In this document: piece after piece, positions 14,321 through 21,334 of the stretch
How positions within the stretch are numbered: the stretch's first letter is position 1
How the letters are laid out: each line of letters begins with the position of its first letter
From: Acidobacteriota bacterium
GTDB lineage: Bacteria; Acidobacteriota; Terriglobia; Terriglobales; Acidobacteriaceae
NCBI GenBank assembly: GCA_019510535.1
Contig: JAEKKE010000159.1
Location: forward strand, 1-22,654
Reading direction: 5' to 3'
DNA: 22,654 nucleotides
Position numbers and translations under genes: made by a program
The notes under the pieces: generated by a model
What the model was told of the DNA's origin: nothing
What the model saw: only the letters and a program-made list of their open reading frames with translations
The model's database searches: none

Positions 14321-14434
14321 ATGAAGGTTCGTGCATCAGTTAAGAAGATTTGCGACAAGTGCAAGATCGTTCACCGCCGTGGTGTGGTGCGCGTGATCTG
14401 CGAAAACGCCAAGCACAAGCAGCGCCAGGGCTAA
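14321..14434 (+). CDS. rpmJ: 50S ribosomal protein L36, zinc-binding type
   Basis: A 37-codon gene: MKVRASVKKICDKCKIVHRR and onward to KHKQRQG. Cys11, Cys14, Cys27 and His32 form the zinc ribbon of C+ L36. L36 is the smallest 50S protein and stabilises rRNA helices late in assembly. GAGGGAAGTA precedes the ATG. Its place between infA and rpsM is the classic one. The 51-nt gap before it has only a wobble-rich stem (CAGTTGCC/GGTGGCTG). Confidence 0.97.
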   Translation: MKVRASVKKICDKCKIVHRRGVVRVICENAKHKQRQG

Positions 14435-14542
14435 GCCCAGAGCGTCTGTCGCAAGGCAATCAACCTGTAGCACTCCCATATATGGGGCGAGTTCGCCGAA
14501 GTCAAGGCGTGCGATGAACCCCGGGAACAAGCTGCCCTAACC

Positions 14543-14570
14543 GCTTCTGAGGACGAAGTCGTCCGGAAGC
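14543..14570 (+). promoter_or_regulatory. Bipartite hairpin in the rpsM leader
   Basis: Outer GCTTC/GAAGC (14543-14547 with 14566-14570) encloses GGACG/CGTCC (14551-14555 with 14560-14564), loop AAGT. It lies 20 nt before the rpsM start in the 156-nt rpmJ-rpsM gap. In E. coli S4 represses the alpha operon by binding a pseudoknot at the rpsM leader. This is a positional candidate only; I see no sequence match to the E. coli element. Confidence 0.4.
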
Positions 14571-14590
14571 AACCAATAGAAGGAAACCAG

Positions 14591-14971
14591 ATGGCACGTA
14601 TTGCTGGCGTAGATCTCCCACCGAACAAACAGGTGCGAATCTCGCTTACCTACATCTTCGGCATCGGGGACTCTCGCGCGCTGACCATCCTGAAGGCTGC
14701 GGACATCGATCCGTTCCGCAAGCTGAAGGACCTTAGCGAAGACGAGCTGAACCGCGTCCGTCAGACCATTGAGCAGGGCTCCCCGGTGGAAGGCGATCTC
14801 CGCAAGGAAGTTTCGCTGAACATCAAGCGTCTGATGGAAATCCAGTCTTACCGTGGTATTCGCCACCGCCGCAACCTGCCGGTTCGCGGTCAGCGCACCC
14901 ACACCAACGCTCGCACCCGTAAGGGCCCCCGCAAGGGCACGGTTGCCGGCAAGAAGAAAGCGACCAAGTAA
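14591..14971 (+). CDS. rpsM: 30S ribosomal protein S13
   Basis: The 126-residue product starts MARIAGVDLPPNKQVRISLTYI. It contains the helix-two-turn-helix-like N-terminal domain and the basic tail with SYRGIRHRRNLPVRGQRTHTNARTRKG-type sequence. S13 forms head-to-50S bridges and contacts P-site tRNA. AGGAAACCAG precedes the ATG. The KKKATK end is ordinary. rpsK follows after 3 nt. Confidence 0.98.
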   Translation: MARIAGVDLPPNKQVRISLTYIFGIGDSRALTILKAADIDPFRKLKDLSEDELNRVRQTIEQGSPVEGDLRKEVSLNIKRLMEIQSYRGIRHRRNLPVRGQRTHTNARTRKGPRKGTVAGKKKATK

Positions 14972-14974
14972 GCC

Positions 14975-15391
14975 ATGGCAAAACAGCAGAGCGCAGCCGG
15001 CAAAGCCGGTAAGAATAAGAAGTTCAAGAAGCGCGAACGCAAGAATGTGCCGTATGGTCTGGTCCACATTCAGGCGTCGTTCAACAACACCATCGTCACC
15101 ATCACCGACCAGCAGGGCAACACGCTTAGCTGGAAGAGTTCGGGTTCGCTGGGCTTCCGTGGTTCCCGTAAGGGAACTCCGTTTGCCGCCCAGCAGGCCG
15201 CTGTGAACGCCGCCAACATGGCTCGCGATCATGGTCTCCGCTCGGTCGATGTCCGCGTCGCCGGCCCCGGTTCGGGCCGTGAGTCGGCTGTCCGTGCACT
15301 GGCCGCCGCGGGCCTCGAGGTCCGCAGCATCCGTGACGTCACGCCGATTCCGCACAACGGCTGCCGTCCGCCGAAGCGCCGCCGCGTATAA
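14975..15391 (+). CDS. rpsK: 30S ribosomal protein S11
   Basis: The 138-residue product has a basic N-terminal region (KAGKNKKFKKRERKNVPYG), then VHIQASFNNTIVTITDQQGN, GFRGSRKGTPFAAQQAA, and the C-terminal VTPIPHNGCRPPKRRRV signature. S11 lies on the 30S platform near the Shine-Dalgarno helix. It starts 3 nt after rpsM, with no independent strong ribosome-binding site, so it is probably coupled. No anomaly. Confidence 0.98.
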   Translation: MAKQQSAAGKAGKNKKFKKRERKNVPYGLVHIQASFNNTIVTITDQQGNTLSWKSSGSLGFRGSRKGTPFAAQQAAVNAANMARDHGLRSVDVRVAGPGSGRESAVRALAAAGLEVRSIRDVTPIPHNGCRPPKRRRV

Positions 15392-15397
15392 CTTCTG

Positions 15398-15426
15398 CGG
15401 TGCCGGATCGATAAGATCCGGCACCG
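15398..15426 (+). promoter_or_regulatory. Strong 12-bp hairpin before rpsD
   Basis: CGGTGCCGGATC (15398-15409) pairs perfectly with GATCCGGCACCG (15415-15426), loop GATAA. It starts 7 nt after the rpsK stop and has no U-tract. It lies in the 120-nt leader of rpsD, whose product S4 is the alpha-operon repressor in E. coli and autoregulates rpsD in Bacillus. A regulatory or processing role is a guess. Confidence 0.6.
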
Positions 15427-15511
15427 TACAACCTCGCTTATGGATCGCGACTGAAGCGCTCGAGCAGCGTGTAAAGCGATCGACACCTGAAGTCTTAGGA
15501 GACTAATAGAA

Positions 15512-16141
15512 ATGGCTCGTTATACTGGACCCGTCTGCCGCCTTTGCCGCCGCGACGGAATGAAACTCTTCCTCAAGGGACCCAAGTGCTTCTCCGACAA
15601 GTGCCCGATCGAGAAGCGCAACTTTGCCCCCGGCCAGCACGGCCGTGACCGTAAGGCCAAGATCGTTGGCTACGGTCTGCAGCTCCGCGAAAAGCAGAAG
15701 GCAAAGCGTATCTACTTCACGCTCGAAGGCCAGTTCCGCGCGTACTACGAGAAGGCAAGCCGCAGGACCGGCGTTACCGGCGACCTGCTGCTGCAGCAGC
15801 TCGAGACCCGTCTGGACAACGTGGCATACCGCCTTGGCTTCGCGATCTCCCGCCGTCAGGCTCGTCAGGTCGTTCGTCACGGTCATGTGACCGTCAACGG
15901 CCGCAAAGTGAACATTCCCTCCTACCAGGTGAAGGTAGGCGATGTGGTCGAGATCCGCGAGAACGCCAAGAAGCTGGTTCTACTCGAGACTGCCAAGGAT
16001 TTTTCCTCCGGTCAGACCCAGGCTGCGTGGCTGGAAATCAACCGCGACAACTTCTCGGGCAAGGTTATTGCTCTGCCGAAGCGCGAGGATATCCAGATCC
16101 CGGTCAACGAACAGCTGATCGTCGAACTTTACTCGAAGTAA
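15512..16141 (+). CDS. rpsD: 30S ribosomal protein S4, zinc-binding type
   Basis: The 209-residue product is S4. The N-terminal zinc ribbon is complete: Cys9, Cys12, Cys26 and Cys31, as in Thermus S4. Next come the helical domain with NFAPGQHGRDRK, the S4 RNA-binding domain (RLGFAISRRQARQVVRHGHVTVNGRKVN-like) and the C-terminus PVNEQLIVELYSK. S4 nucleates 30S assembly. A purine-rich AGGAGACTAATAGAA leader precedes the ATG. Together with S14 and L36 it shows a zinc-dependent ribosome. Confidence 0.98.
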   Translation: MARYTGPVCRLCRRDGMKLFLKGPKCFSDKCPIEKRNFAPGQHGRDRKAKIVGYGLQLREKQKAKRIYFTLEGQFRAYYEKASRRTGVTGDLLLQQLETRLDNVAYRLGFAISRRQARQVVRHGHVTVNGRKVNIPSYQVKVGDVVEIRENAKKLVLLETAKDFSSGQTQAAWLEINRDNFSGKVIALPKREDIQIPVNEQLIVELYSK

Positions 16142-16147
16142 TGGTTG

Positions 16148-16178
16148 AAGGGCTGCGCGGTATAGCCGCGTAGCCCTT
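16148..16178 (+). other. 13-bp hairpin in rpsD-rpoA gap
   Basis: AAGGGCTGCGCGG (16148-16160) pairs with CCGCGTAGCCCTT (16166-16178), loop TATAG, one G-U. It starts 7 nt after the rpsD stop; only TG and ATTG follow, so the U-tract is too short for a normal terminator. It may partly protect or separate rpsD and rpoA messages. Confidence 0.6.
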
Positions 16179-16270
16179 TGATTGATCCCACAACTAAATA
16201 CTCAACCGTGTAACACCCGCCTGGACCGCAAAATGCTTCGCGGACGGTAGCCGGAAGAAAGGATAGATAC

Positions 16271-17356
16271 ATGCTTTGGAGAGGTTTCCAAAAGCCTAAG
16301 CGTCTTGCTGTTGACAGCGAGACACTGACAGAGAAGTACGGAAAGTTCAGCGCGCAGCCTTTTGAGCGCGGCTTCGGTACGACCATCGGCAATGCACTGC
16401 GCCGCACGCTGCTCTCGTCGATCGAGGGCGCGGCTGTGACTGCTGTTCGCATTGAAGGCGTGCTGCACGAGTTCCAATCGATCACTGGTGTGGTTGAGGA
16501 CGCGACGGACATCATCCTGAACCTGAAGCAGATCCCATTCAAGCTGAATGGCGACGGACCGAAGGCTCTATACCTGCATGTGGACCAGCCGGGCGTGGTT
16601 ACCTCCGGCATGATCGAAGCGGATGGCGACGTCGAGATTCTGGACAAGGATGTCTACATCGCGACGGTCTCCGAGGGCGGAAAGCTCGACATGGAGATGC
16701 GTCTGAAGCGTGGCCGTGGCTATGTCTCGGCTGACAAGAACTTCGATTCCGATCTCGGTCTTGGCTTTATCCCGGTTGACTCGATTCACTCCCCGGTCCG
16801 CAAGGTGAACTACTCGGTGGACGCAGCCCGTCTGGGCCAGATCACCGATTACGATCGCCTGACTCTCGAAGTCTGGACCAATGGCACCGTGCTTCCGGCT
16901 GACGCCGTAGGCCTGGCTGCCAAGCTGCTGAAGGACCACCTGACCATCTTCATCAACTTCGAGGAAGAGCTGGAGACCGGTCTGGACGGCAGCGCGGACG
17001 GCCCTGCTATCCGCAACGAGAATCTGAACCGCTCGGTCGAAGAGCTTGAGCTCTCCGTCCGCAGCTACAACTGCCTGAAGAACGCGGGTATCCAGACCAT
17101 CGGCGAACTGATCCAGAAGACGGAAGCCGAGATGCTGAAGACCAAGAACTTCGGCCGCAAGTCGCTGAACGAGATCAAGGAGATCCTTGCTCAGATGGGC
17201 CTCTCGCTGGGCATGAAGATCGACGAGAACGGCAACCCCGTTCCCGGACCGACCTCTGTGCTTCCGGCTGCCACGCTCGCTGCGAGCTATGGCTCATTTG
17301 ACGATGAGGACGACGACGACTTCTCGCTGCCGGGCAGCGAGACTGAGAACTTCTAA
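16271..17356 (+). CDS. rpoA: RNA polymerase subunit alpha
   Basis: The 361-residue product is RpoA. The N-terminal dimerisation domain (to about 235) shows PFERGFGTTIGNALRRTLLSS and ITGVVEDATDIILNLK. The C-terminal domain (about 250-315) shows SVEELELSVRSYNCLKNAGI, with Arg264 and Asn267 equivalent to E. coli UP-element contacts, and LGLSLGMK-like closing residues. It is longer than E. coli alpha (329) because of a tail, 318-361, with an acidic run at 344-350. AAAGGA (16257-16262) precedes the ATG. Confidence 0.97.
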   Translation: MLWRGFQKPKRLAVDSETLTEKYGKFSAQPFERGFGTTIGNALRRTLLSSIEGAAVTAVRIEGVLHEFQSITGVVEDATDIILNLKQIPFKLNGDGPKALYLHVDQPGVVTSGMIEADGDVEILDKDVYIATVSEGGKLDMEMRLKRGRGYVSADKNFDSDLGLGFIPVDSIHSPVRKVNYSVDAARLGQITDYDRLTLEVWTNGTVLPADAVGLAAKLLKDHLTIFINFEEELETGLDGSADGPAIRNENLNRSVEELELSVRSYNCLKNAGIQTIGELIQKTEAEMLKTKNFGRKSLNEIKEILAQMGLSLGMKIDENGNPVPGPTSVLPAATLAASYGSFDDEDDDDFSLPGSETENF

Positions 17357-17365
17357 GACGGTTGC

Positions 17366-17399
17366 CCGCCAGTTGCTCTCCAACGAGAGCAACTGGCGG
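17366..17399 (+). other. Perfect 14-bp hairpin after rpoA
   Basis: CCGCCAGTTGCTCT (17366-17379) pairs perfectly with AGAGCAACTGGCGG (17386-17399), loop CCAACG. This is the longest perfect stem in the operon. It begins 10 nt after the rpoA stop. No U-tract. Confidence 0.65.
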
Positions 17400-17426
17400 A
17401 AAGCGTCCGGTAACATCCAGATTTCC

Positions 17427-17466
17427 GAGGTTGTCAGAGTATCGACAACTGAGAACTGACAACTTC
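17427..17466 (+). promoter_or_regulatory. Mutually exclusive stems before rplQ
   Basis: GTTGTC (17430-17435) can pair with GACAAC (17444-17449). Alternatively GAGGTTGTCAG (17427-17437) can pair with CTGACAACTTC (17456-17466) with one G-U. The two cannot form together. The rplQ ribosome-binding region (GAGAGAGAATT) starts a few bases later. Confidence 0.45.
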
Positions 17467-17483
17467 GAAGAGAGAGAATTGAT

Positions 17484-17957
17484 ATGCGCCACCGTAATGG
17501 AGGATTCAAACTCGGACGCAACACCAGTCACCGCCGCGCCCTGCTGCGGAACCTGACGACGTCCGTGATTCTTGAGGATCGCGTAGAGACCACGGCTGTC
17601 AAGGCCAAGGCTGTCCGCCCCCTCGTTGAGAAGATGATCACGCTGGGCAAGCGCGGTGACGTGCATGCCCGCCGCCAGGCTGCTGCCTTTCTGCAGACGC
17701 CTCAGGCTGTTGACCGCCTGTTCGCCACCGTGGCTCCGCGCTACGGCGATCGCAATGGCGGCTATCTCCGCATCACCAAGACCGGCTTCCGCAAGGGAGA
17801 TGGTGGCGAGAAGGCGTTCATCGAGCTGCTCGGTGCTGAGGCTGAACTCGGCGAGAAGCGCGAGAAGCGCGAAGCTGCCAAGGCCAAGAAGCGCGAAGAG
17901 CTGCAGAAGCAGCTTGAGGAGCAGCAGCAGGCTGAGGGCGGCGAGAACGCTGCCTAA
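17484..17957 (+). CDS. rplQ: 50S ribosomal protein L17 with coiled-coil tail
   Basis: Residues 1-117 are L17: MRHRNGGFKLGRNTSHRRAL, LLRNLTTSVILEDRVETT, and the end NGGYLRITKTGFRKGDGGEKAFIELL. L17 lies near the tunnel exit beside L22 and L32. Residues 118-157 add a charged helix (EKREKREAAKAKKREELQKQ and a Gln/Glu run) that looks like a short coiled coil; E. coli L17 is 127 residues. It is the last gene of the superoperon, with an intrinsic terminator 22 nt after its stop. Confidence 0.97.
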   Translation: MRHRNGGFKLGRNTSHRRALLRNLTTSVILEDRVETTAVKAKAVRPLVEKMITLGKRGDVHARRQAAAFLQTPQAVDRLFATVAPRYGDRNGGYLRITKTGFRKGDGGEKAFIELLGAEAELGEKREKREAAKAKKREELQKQLEEQQQAEGGENAA

Positions 17958-17979
17958 GCAATAGGACTTGCCGTAAACG

Positions 17980-18005
17980 AAAGCGCGCCTTCGGGCGCGC
18001 TTTTT
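17980..18005 (+). terminator. Intrinsic terminator of the ribosomal superoperon
   Basis: AAAGCGCGCC (17980-17989) and GGCGCGCTTT (17994-18003) pair perfectly around a TTCG tetraloop, followed by TTTTT and CGTTT. This is a canonical Rho-independent terminator, the only one in the operon with a clean U-tract. Confidence 0.93.
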
Positions 18006-18024
18006 CGTTTCTGCCAATCTTTTT

Positions 18025-18052
18025 TTGACCCATGAGATTTTCAGCATAGACA
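18025..18052 (+). promoter_or_regulatory. Possible promoter of the propeller/MoaD unit
   Basis: TTGACC (18025-18030) matches five of six -35 bases. A weak -10, TAGACA (18047-18052), follows after 16 nt. It lies just downstream of the superoperon terminator, where a new promoter is expected. Confidence 0.4.
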
Positions 18053-18112
18053 GCGAGCGCGGTTTCCGCGAACGCCCCAAGCCTGATACTCTCCTGCCGG
18101 AGGATTAAGCGC

Positions 18113-19228
18113 ATGAGCACAGTACGTCTACTGGTCGGAACACGTAAAGGCGGTTTTGTGCTGACTTCAGATGGGAAACGCCGGGACTGGGTGGTGGAAG
18201 GCCCGTTCTTCGCCGGGTGGGAGATCTATCACATGAAGGGCTCGCCGGTAGATCCTAACCGCATCTGGGCGTCGCAGAGCTCAGGTTGGTCTGGCCAGGT
18301 GCTTCAACGTTCCGACGATGGTGGGAAGACCTGGACCGTTGCCGGTAACAAGTTTCTCTATGAAGGCGAAGCCGGGACACACCAGTGGTACGACGGAACG
18401 CCGCATCCATGGGAATTTAAACGCGTGTGGCATCTCGAGCCATCTCTGAGCTGCGCGGACACGGTCTTCGCGGGTGTAGAAGATGCCGCCATGTTCAAGA
18501 CCACCGATGGCGGCACGACCTGGAATGAATTGCCGGGGCTCCGGAAGCATGGCACAGGTAAAGACTGGCAGCCAGGCGCCGGTGGCATGTGCCTGCATTC
18601 GATTGTGATCGATCCCACCGACGAGCAGCGGATGTTCATTGCGATCTCGGCGGCGGGCGCGTTTCGTACCGATGATGGCGGCGGCAGTTGGAAGCCGATC
18701 AACAAGGGACTTTACTCGAAGTACATCCCTAATCCGACGGCCGAGGTCGGGCACTGCGTGCATCACATTGCCATGCATTCATCCAAACCAAAGACCCTGT
18801 TTATGCAGAAGCATTGGGATGTGATGCGGACCGATGATGCCGGCGAGAACTGGTCAAAGGTAAGCGGCAACCTGCCGACAGACTTTGGATTCGTCATCGA
18901 TGTGCATGCGCACGAGCCTGAGACCATCTTTGTAGTGCCCATCAAGAGCGACTCCGAGCATTTCCCCATGGAGGGACAGTTGAGAGTCTTCCGAAGCAAA
19001 ACAGGCGGGAATGAGTGGGAGCCGTTGAGCCGGGGGCTTCCGCAGAAAGACTGCTACGTGAACGTTCTGCGCGATGCCATGTCCGTCGACCGTATGGATG
19101 ACTGTGGCATTTACTTCGGCACAACCGGAGGACAGGTATATGCGTCGCCCGATGGCGGCGAGAACTGGCAGGCAATTGTGCGGGATCTGCCTGCGGTGCT
19201 CTCCGTGGAGGCTCAGACGCTGCCGTGA
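18113..19228 (+). CDS. BNR/Asp-box beta-propeller protein, function unknown
   Basis: The 371-residue product begins MSTVRLLVGTRKGGFVLTSD, with no signal peptide or membrane segment, so it is probably cytoplasmic. Six Asp-box motifs (S/T-x-D-x-G-x-x-W type) end at Trp74, 137, 193, 247, 302 and 352, suggesting a six- or seven-bladed sialidase-like or sortilin-like propeller. His/Cys clusters stand out: Cys160-x-His162 and His214-Cys-x-His-His with His222. Databases often label such proteins exo-alpha-sialidase, but I see no sialidase arginine triad and do not support that. GGAGG (18099-18103) sets the ATG. The stop overlaps the next gene by 4 nt. Confidence 0.88.
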   Translation: MSTVRLLVGTRKGGFVLTSDGKRRDWVVEGPFFAGWEIYHMKGSPVDPNRIWASQSSGWSGQVLQRSDDGGKTWTVAGNKFLYEGEAGTHQWYDGTPHPWEFKRVWHLEPSLSCADTVFAGVEDAAMFKTTDGGTTWNELPGLRKHGTGKDWQPGAGGMCLHSIVIDPTDEQRMFIAISAAGAFRTDDGGGSWKPINKGLYSKYIPNPTAEVGHCVHHIAMHSSKPKTLFMQKHWDVMRTDDAGENWSKVSGNLPTDFGFVIDVHAHEPETIFVVPIKSDSEHFPMEGQLRVFRSKTGGNEWEPLSRGLPQKDCYVNVLRDAMSVDRMDDCGIYFGTTGGQVYASPDGGENWQAIVRDLPAVLSVEAQTLP

Positions 19229-19533
19229 GTGCGATGGTGCGGTTGGAGTTGCCGGCCCATCTCTGTAGGCTCGCAGGTGTCGGCCATGAAGTGACAGTAG
19301 CAGTGAATGCTGCTCCAGTGACGATCGCTGCCGTTCTGGAAGTGCTGGAACGCGATTACCCCGCATTGGAAGGCACCATCCGTGAGCACGAGACAAAGCA
19401 ACGGAGAGCGTGGCTTCGCTTCTTTGTCTGCGAGGAGGACTGGTCGCATGTCGGCATGGATGCCGTGTTGCCGGAAGTGATCGTGAACGGCAAAGAGCCA
19501 CTGCTGGTGATAGGAGCAATCGCCGGCGGGTAA
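19225..19533 (+). CDS. MoaD/ThiS-like ubiquitin-fold protein with C-terminal Gly-Gly
   Basis: The 102-residue product resembles MoaD/ThiS sulfur carriers: an N-terminal strand (MVRLELPAHLCRLAG), a helix (TIAAVLEVLERDYPAL), an acidic middle (FFVCEEDWSHVGMDAVL), and the end PEVIVNGKEPLLVIGAIAGG. The final Gly-Gly at 101-102 is what E1-like enzymes adenylate in this family. The GTG at 19225 overlaps the upstream TGA (GTGA), a sign of coupling; ATG 19234 is an alternative start. No moeB/thiF, moaE or thiG partner is in the window, so its target is unknown. Confidence 0.85.
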   Translation: MSAMVRLELPAHLCRLAGVGHEVTVAVNAAPVTIAAVLEVLERDYPALEGTIREHETKQRRAWLRFFVCEEDWSHVGMDAVLPEVIVNGKEPLLVIGAIAGG

Positions 19534-19548
19534 TCAGTTTGTATCGAA

Positions 19549-19581
19549 TGCTCCACCCATTGCGGTGCAATGAGTGGAGCA
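19549..19581. terminator. Hairpin between convergent genes (possible bidirectional terminator)
   Basis: TGCTCCACCCATTGC (19549-19563) pairs with GCAATGAGTGGAGCA (19567-19581) over a 3-nt loop, 14 of 15 pairs (one C-A mismatch). It lies between the MoaD-like gene and murA, which converge. T-richness is poor on both sides, so termination is inferred mainly from position. Confidence 0.5.
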
Positions 19582-19674
19582 CCCAGTTCTGTGGTTAATT
19601 CAGTAGGCACGCGCAGGTGCGACCTTAGAGCACGGGCCTCTCGGGATACCCAGCAACAGGAAAAATGCTCTAGT

Positions 19675-20955
19675 CTAGCGCTTGCCGAAGACGTCGCCCA
19701 TACGGCGAATCTGGGCGCCGACACCGCGGAGCTTCTCTTCGATGCGTTCGTAGCCGCGATCCATGTGATAAACACGGTCCAGAATGGTTTCACCGTCGGC
19801 AACCAGGGCGGCAAGCACCAGAGAGGCTGAAGCACGCAGGTCAGAGCACATGACGGCCGCTGCCTGCAGCGGAGTCTTGCCGACGATGGTGGCCATACGT
19901 CCCTCGGTACGGATATTGGCGCCCATGCGATTCAGTTCCTGAACGTGCATGAAGCGGTTCTCGAAGATGTTCTCGGCAACGATGCTCGTGCCGTCGCACT
20001 GCGTCGCAAGCGCCATGTACTGCGCCTGCATATCGGTAGGGAATCCCGGGTACTCTTCGGTCGAGATATCGACCGGCTTCAGGTGGCCTTCGCTGCGGAC
20101 ACGAACGCTCTCGCGGCCGACATCAATGCGTGCTCCCGCGGACTCCAGCTTGCCGATGACAGCGCCCAGATGTTCCGGGTTGCAGGAGTCGACGTTCAGG
20201 TCGCCACCGGTGATTGCGCCGGCAATCAGGAAGGTGCCGGCTTCGATGCGGTCAGGATTGATGCGGTGGCGAGCGCCGTGGAGCTTGTCCACTCCCTTTA
20301 CTCTGATGGTCGAAGATCCAGCGCCTTCGATCTGGGCTCCCATGGCCGCGAGCAGTGCTGCCAGGTCAGTGACTTCCGGCTCGCGGGCACAGTTCTCGAG
20401 CAGAGTCTCACCCTCGGCCATAACGGCGGCCATCAGGATGTCTTCTGTACCGGTAACAGTGATCTTGTCGAAGACGATGTGCGCGCCCTTCAGGCGTTGG
20501 GTGCGGGCCTCAATGTAACCGTGATCGTAAGTAATGGTGGCGCCCATCTTCTCCAGTGCCGCCAGATGAAGATCGATCGGACGGCCGCCAATGGCGCATC
20601 CTCCGGGCATCGCGACACGCGCCATACCGGTCCGGGCAATGAGTGGGCCGAGCACCAGTGAGCTGGCGCGCATGGTCTTCACAATCTCGTACTTGGCGAC
20701 CGGGTCAGAGAGATTTGCGCACTGGATGCTGGTACGGTGCTGGGCACGGCCATACCCCAGCTCTACGCTGGCGCCCATGGACTCCAGCAGCTTGCGCTCG
20801 GTCTCGATATCGCGAACCTGAGGAATATTTTCGAGGATGATCTCATCCTCGGTAAGGATGGCGGCGGCCATGCAGGGAAGAGCGGAGTTCTTGGCTCCGG
20901 AGACTTTGATGGTGCCGAGGAGCGGGTTACCGCCACGAATAACAAACTTGTCCAT
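19675..20955 (-). CDS. murA: UDP-N-acetylglucosamine 1-carboxyvinyltransferase
   Basis: It transfers enolpyruvate from PEP to UDP-GlcNAc, the first committed step of peptidoglycan synthesis. The 426-residue product starts MDKFVIRGGNPLLGTIKVSG with Lys22-Asn23 (SGAKNSALP). It carries the fosfomycin-sensitive Cys120 in MPGGCAIGGRPIDLH and has the GTSIVAENIFENRFMHVQEL and DLRASASLVLAAL segments. Length is typical (about 417-430). The region upstream (20956 on) has a TAGAAT in minus orientation (20998-21003) but no clear -35. No close Shine-Dalgarno is visible. Confidence 0.97.
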   Translation of the reverse strand: MDKFVIRGGNPLLGTIKVSGAKNSALPCMAAAILTEDEIILENIPQVRDIETERKLLESMGASVELGYGRAQHRTSIQCANLSDPVAKYEIVKTMRASSLVLGPLIARTGMARVAMPGGCAIGGRPIDLHLAALEKMGATITYDHGYIEARTQRLKGAHIVFDKITVTGTEDILMAAVMAEGETLLENCAREPEVTDLAALLAAMGAQIEGAGSSTIRVKGVDKLHGARHRINPDRIEAGTFLIAGAITGGDLNVDSCNPEHLGAVIGKLESAGARIDVGRESVRVRSEGHLKPVDISTEEYPGFPTDMQAQYMALATQCDGTSIVAENIFENRFMHVQELNRMGANIRTEGRMATIVGKTPLQAAAVMCSDLRASASLVLAALVADGETILDRVYHMDRGYERIEEKLRGVGAQIRRMGDVFGKR

Positions 20956-21334
20956 GAGCCAACGAGATACCTTAACGAATCAGTAAACGCCTCTTTGATT
21001 CTACGGAGTTACGTTGTGGAAGGGAGTGCTTTGGCTGGTTCGGGGTCTAGATCTCAGCGTGATGAAATGCTCTGGTAGAAAACGCATTGGCGATAGGGAA
21101 TAGCTCAATGCTGAACCAGGAAAGGCAAACGAGAAACAGCTTGCCGCATTTGTGCGGCAGCATCGCCGGATAGGTCTCGGGGTGGAACGGCGAAAGGGTG
21201 AAATGGTGCTCCAGAAAGCAGATGGTAACTGCACCCAGCGTGGCGGTGAGTGAGAGTGCGAGGCGAAGGCCTTGACCGCGAAGAACGGGATGCTTCATTC
21301 CGGCTAGTCGAAGGCCATCCTTTGAAATCCAAAC
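20956..21334. other. 379-nt region between murA and murQ
   Basis: No recognised gene. One small minus-strand frame (21047-21298) could encode a membrane protein and is listed separately at low confidence. The part nearest murA (20956-21046) should hold its promoter; only an isolated TAGAAT (20998-21003, minus) is suggestive. No strong hairpin or repeat noticed. Confidence 0.5.
21047..21298 (-). CDS. Possible small membrane protein (doubtful)
   Basis: An 83-codon frame starts MKHPVLRGQGLRLALSL 36 nt after the murQ stop, reading the same way. It has two hydrophobic segments (about 11-29 and 52-70) separated by a His/Pro-rich loop. I recognise no family. The nearest purine-rich stretch is about 20 nt before the ATG, so the ribosome-binding site is poor, and two other frames are open across the same DNA. 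It could be a real two-segment membrane protein or chance. Confidence 0.25.
   Translation of the reverse strand: MKHPVLRGQGLRLALSLTATLGAVTICFLEHHFTLSPFHPETYPAMLPHKCGKLFLVCLSWFSIELFPIANAFSTRAFHHAEI

Noticed and set aside
14537..15424. Minus-strand open frame of 295 codons
   Set aside because: Antisense to rpsM and rpsK; the protein shows no family features.
18113..19228. Calling the propeller a sialidase
   Set aside because: Asp-box motifs alone define the fold; I do not see the catalytic arginine triad or a signal peptide.
19945..20661. Plus-strand open frame of 238 codons
   Set aside because: Antisense to murA, which is unambiguous.
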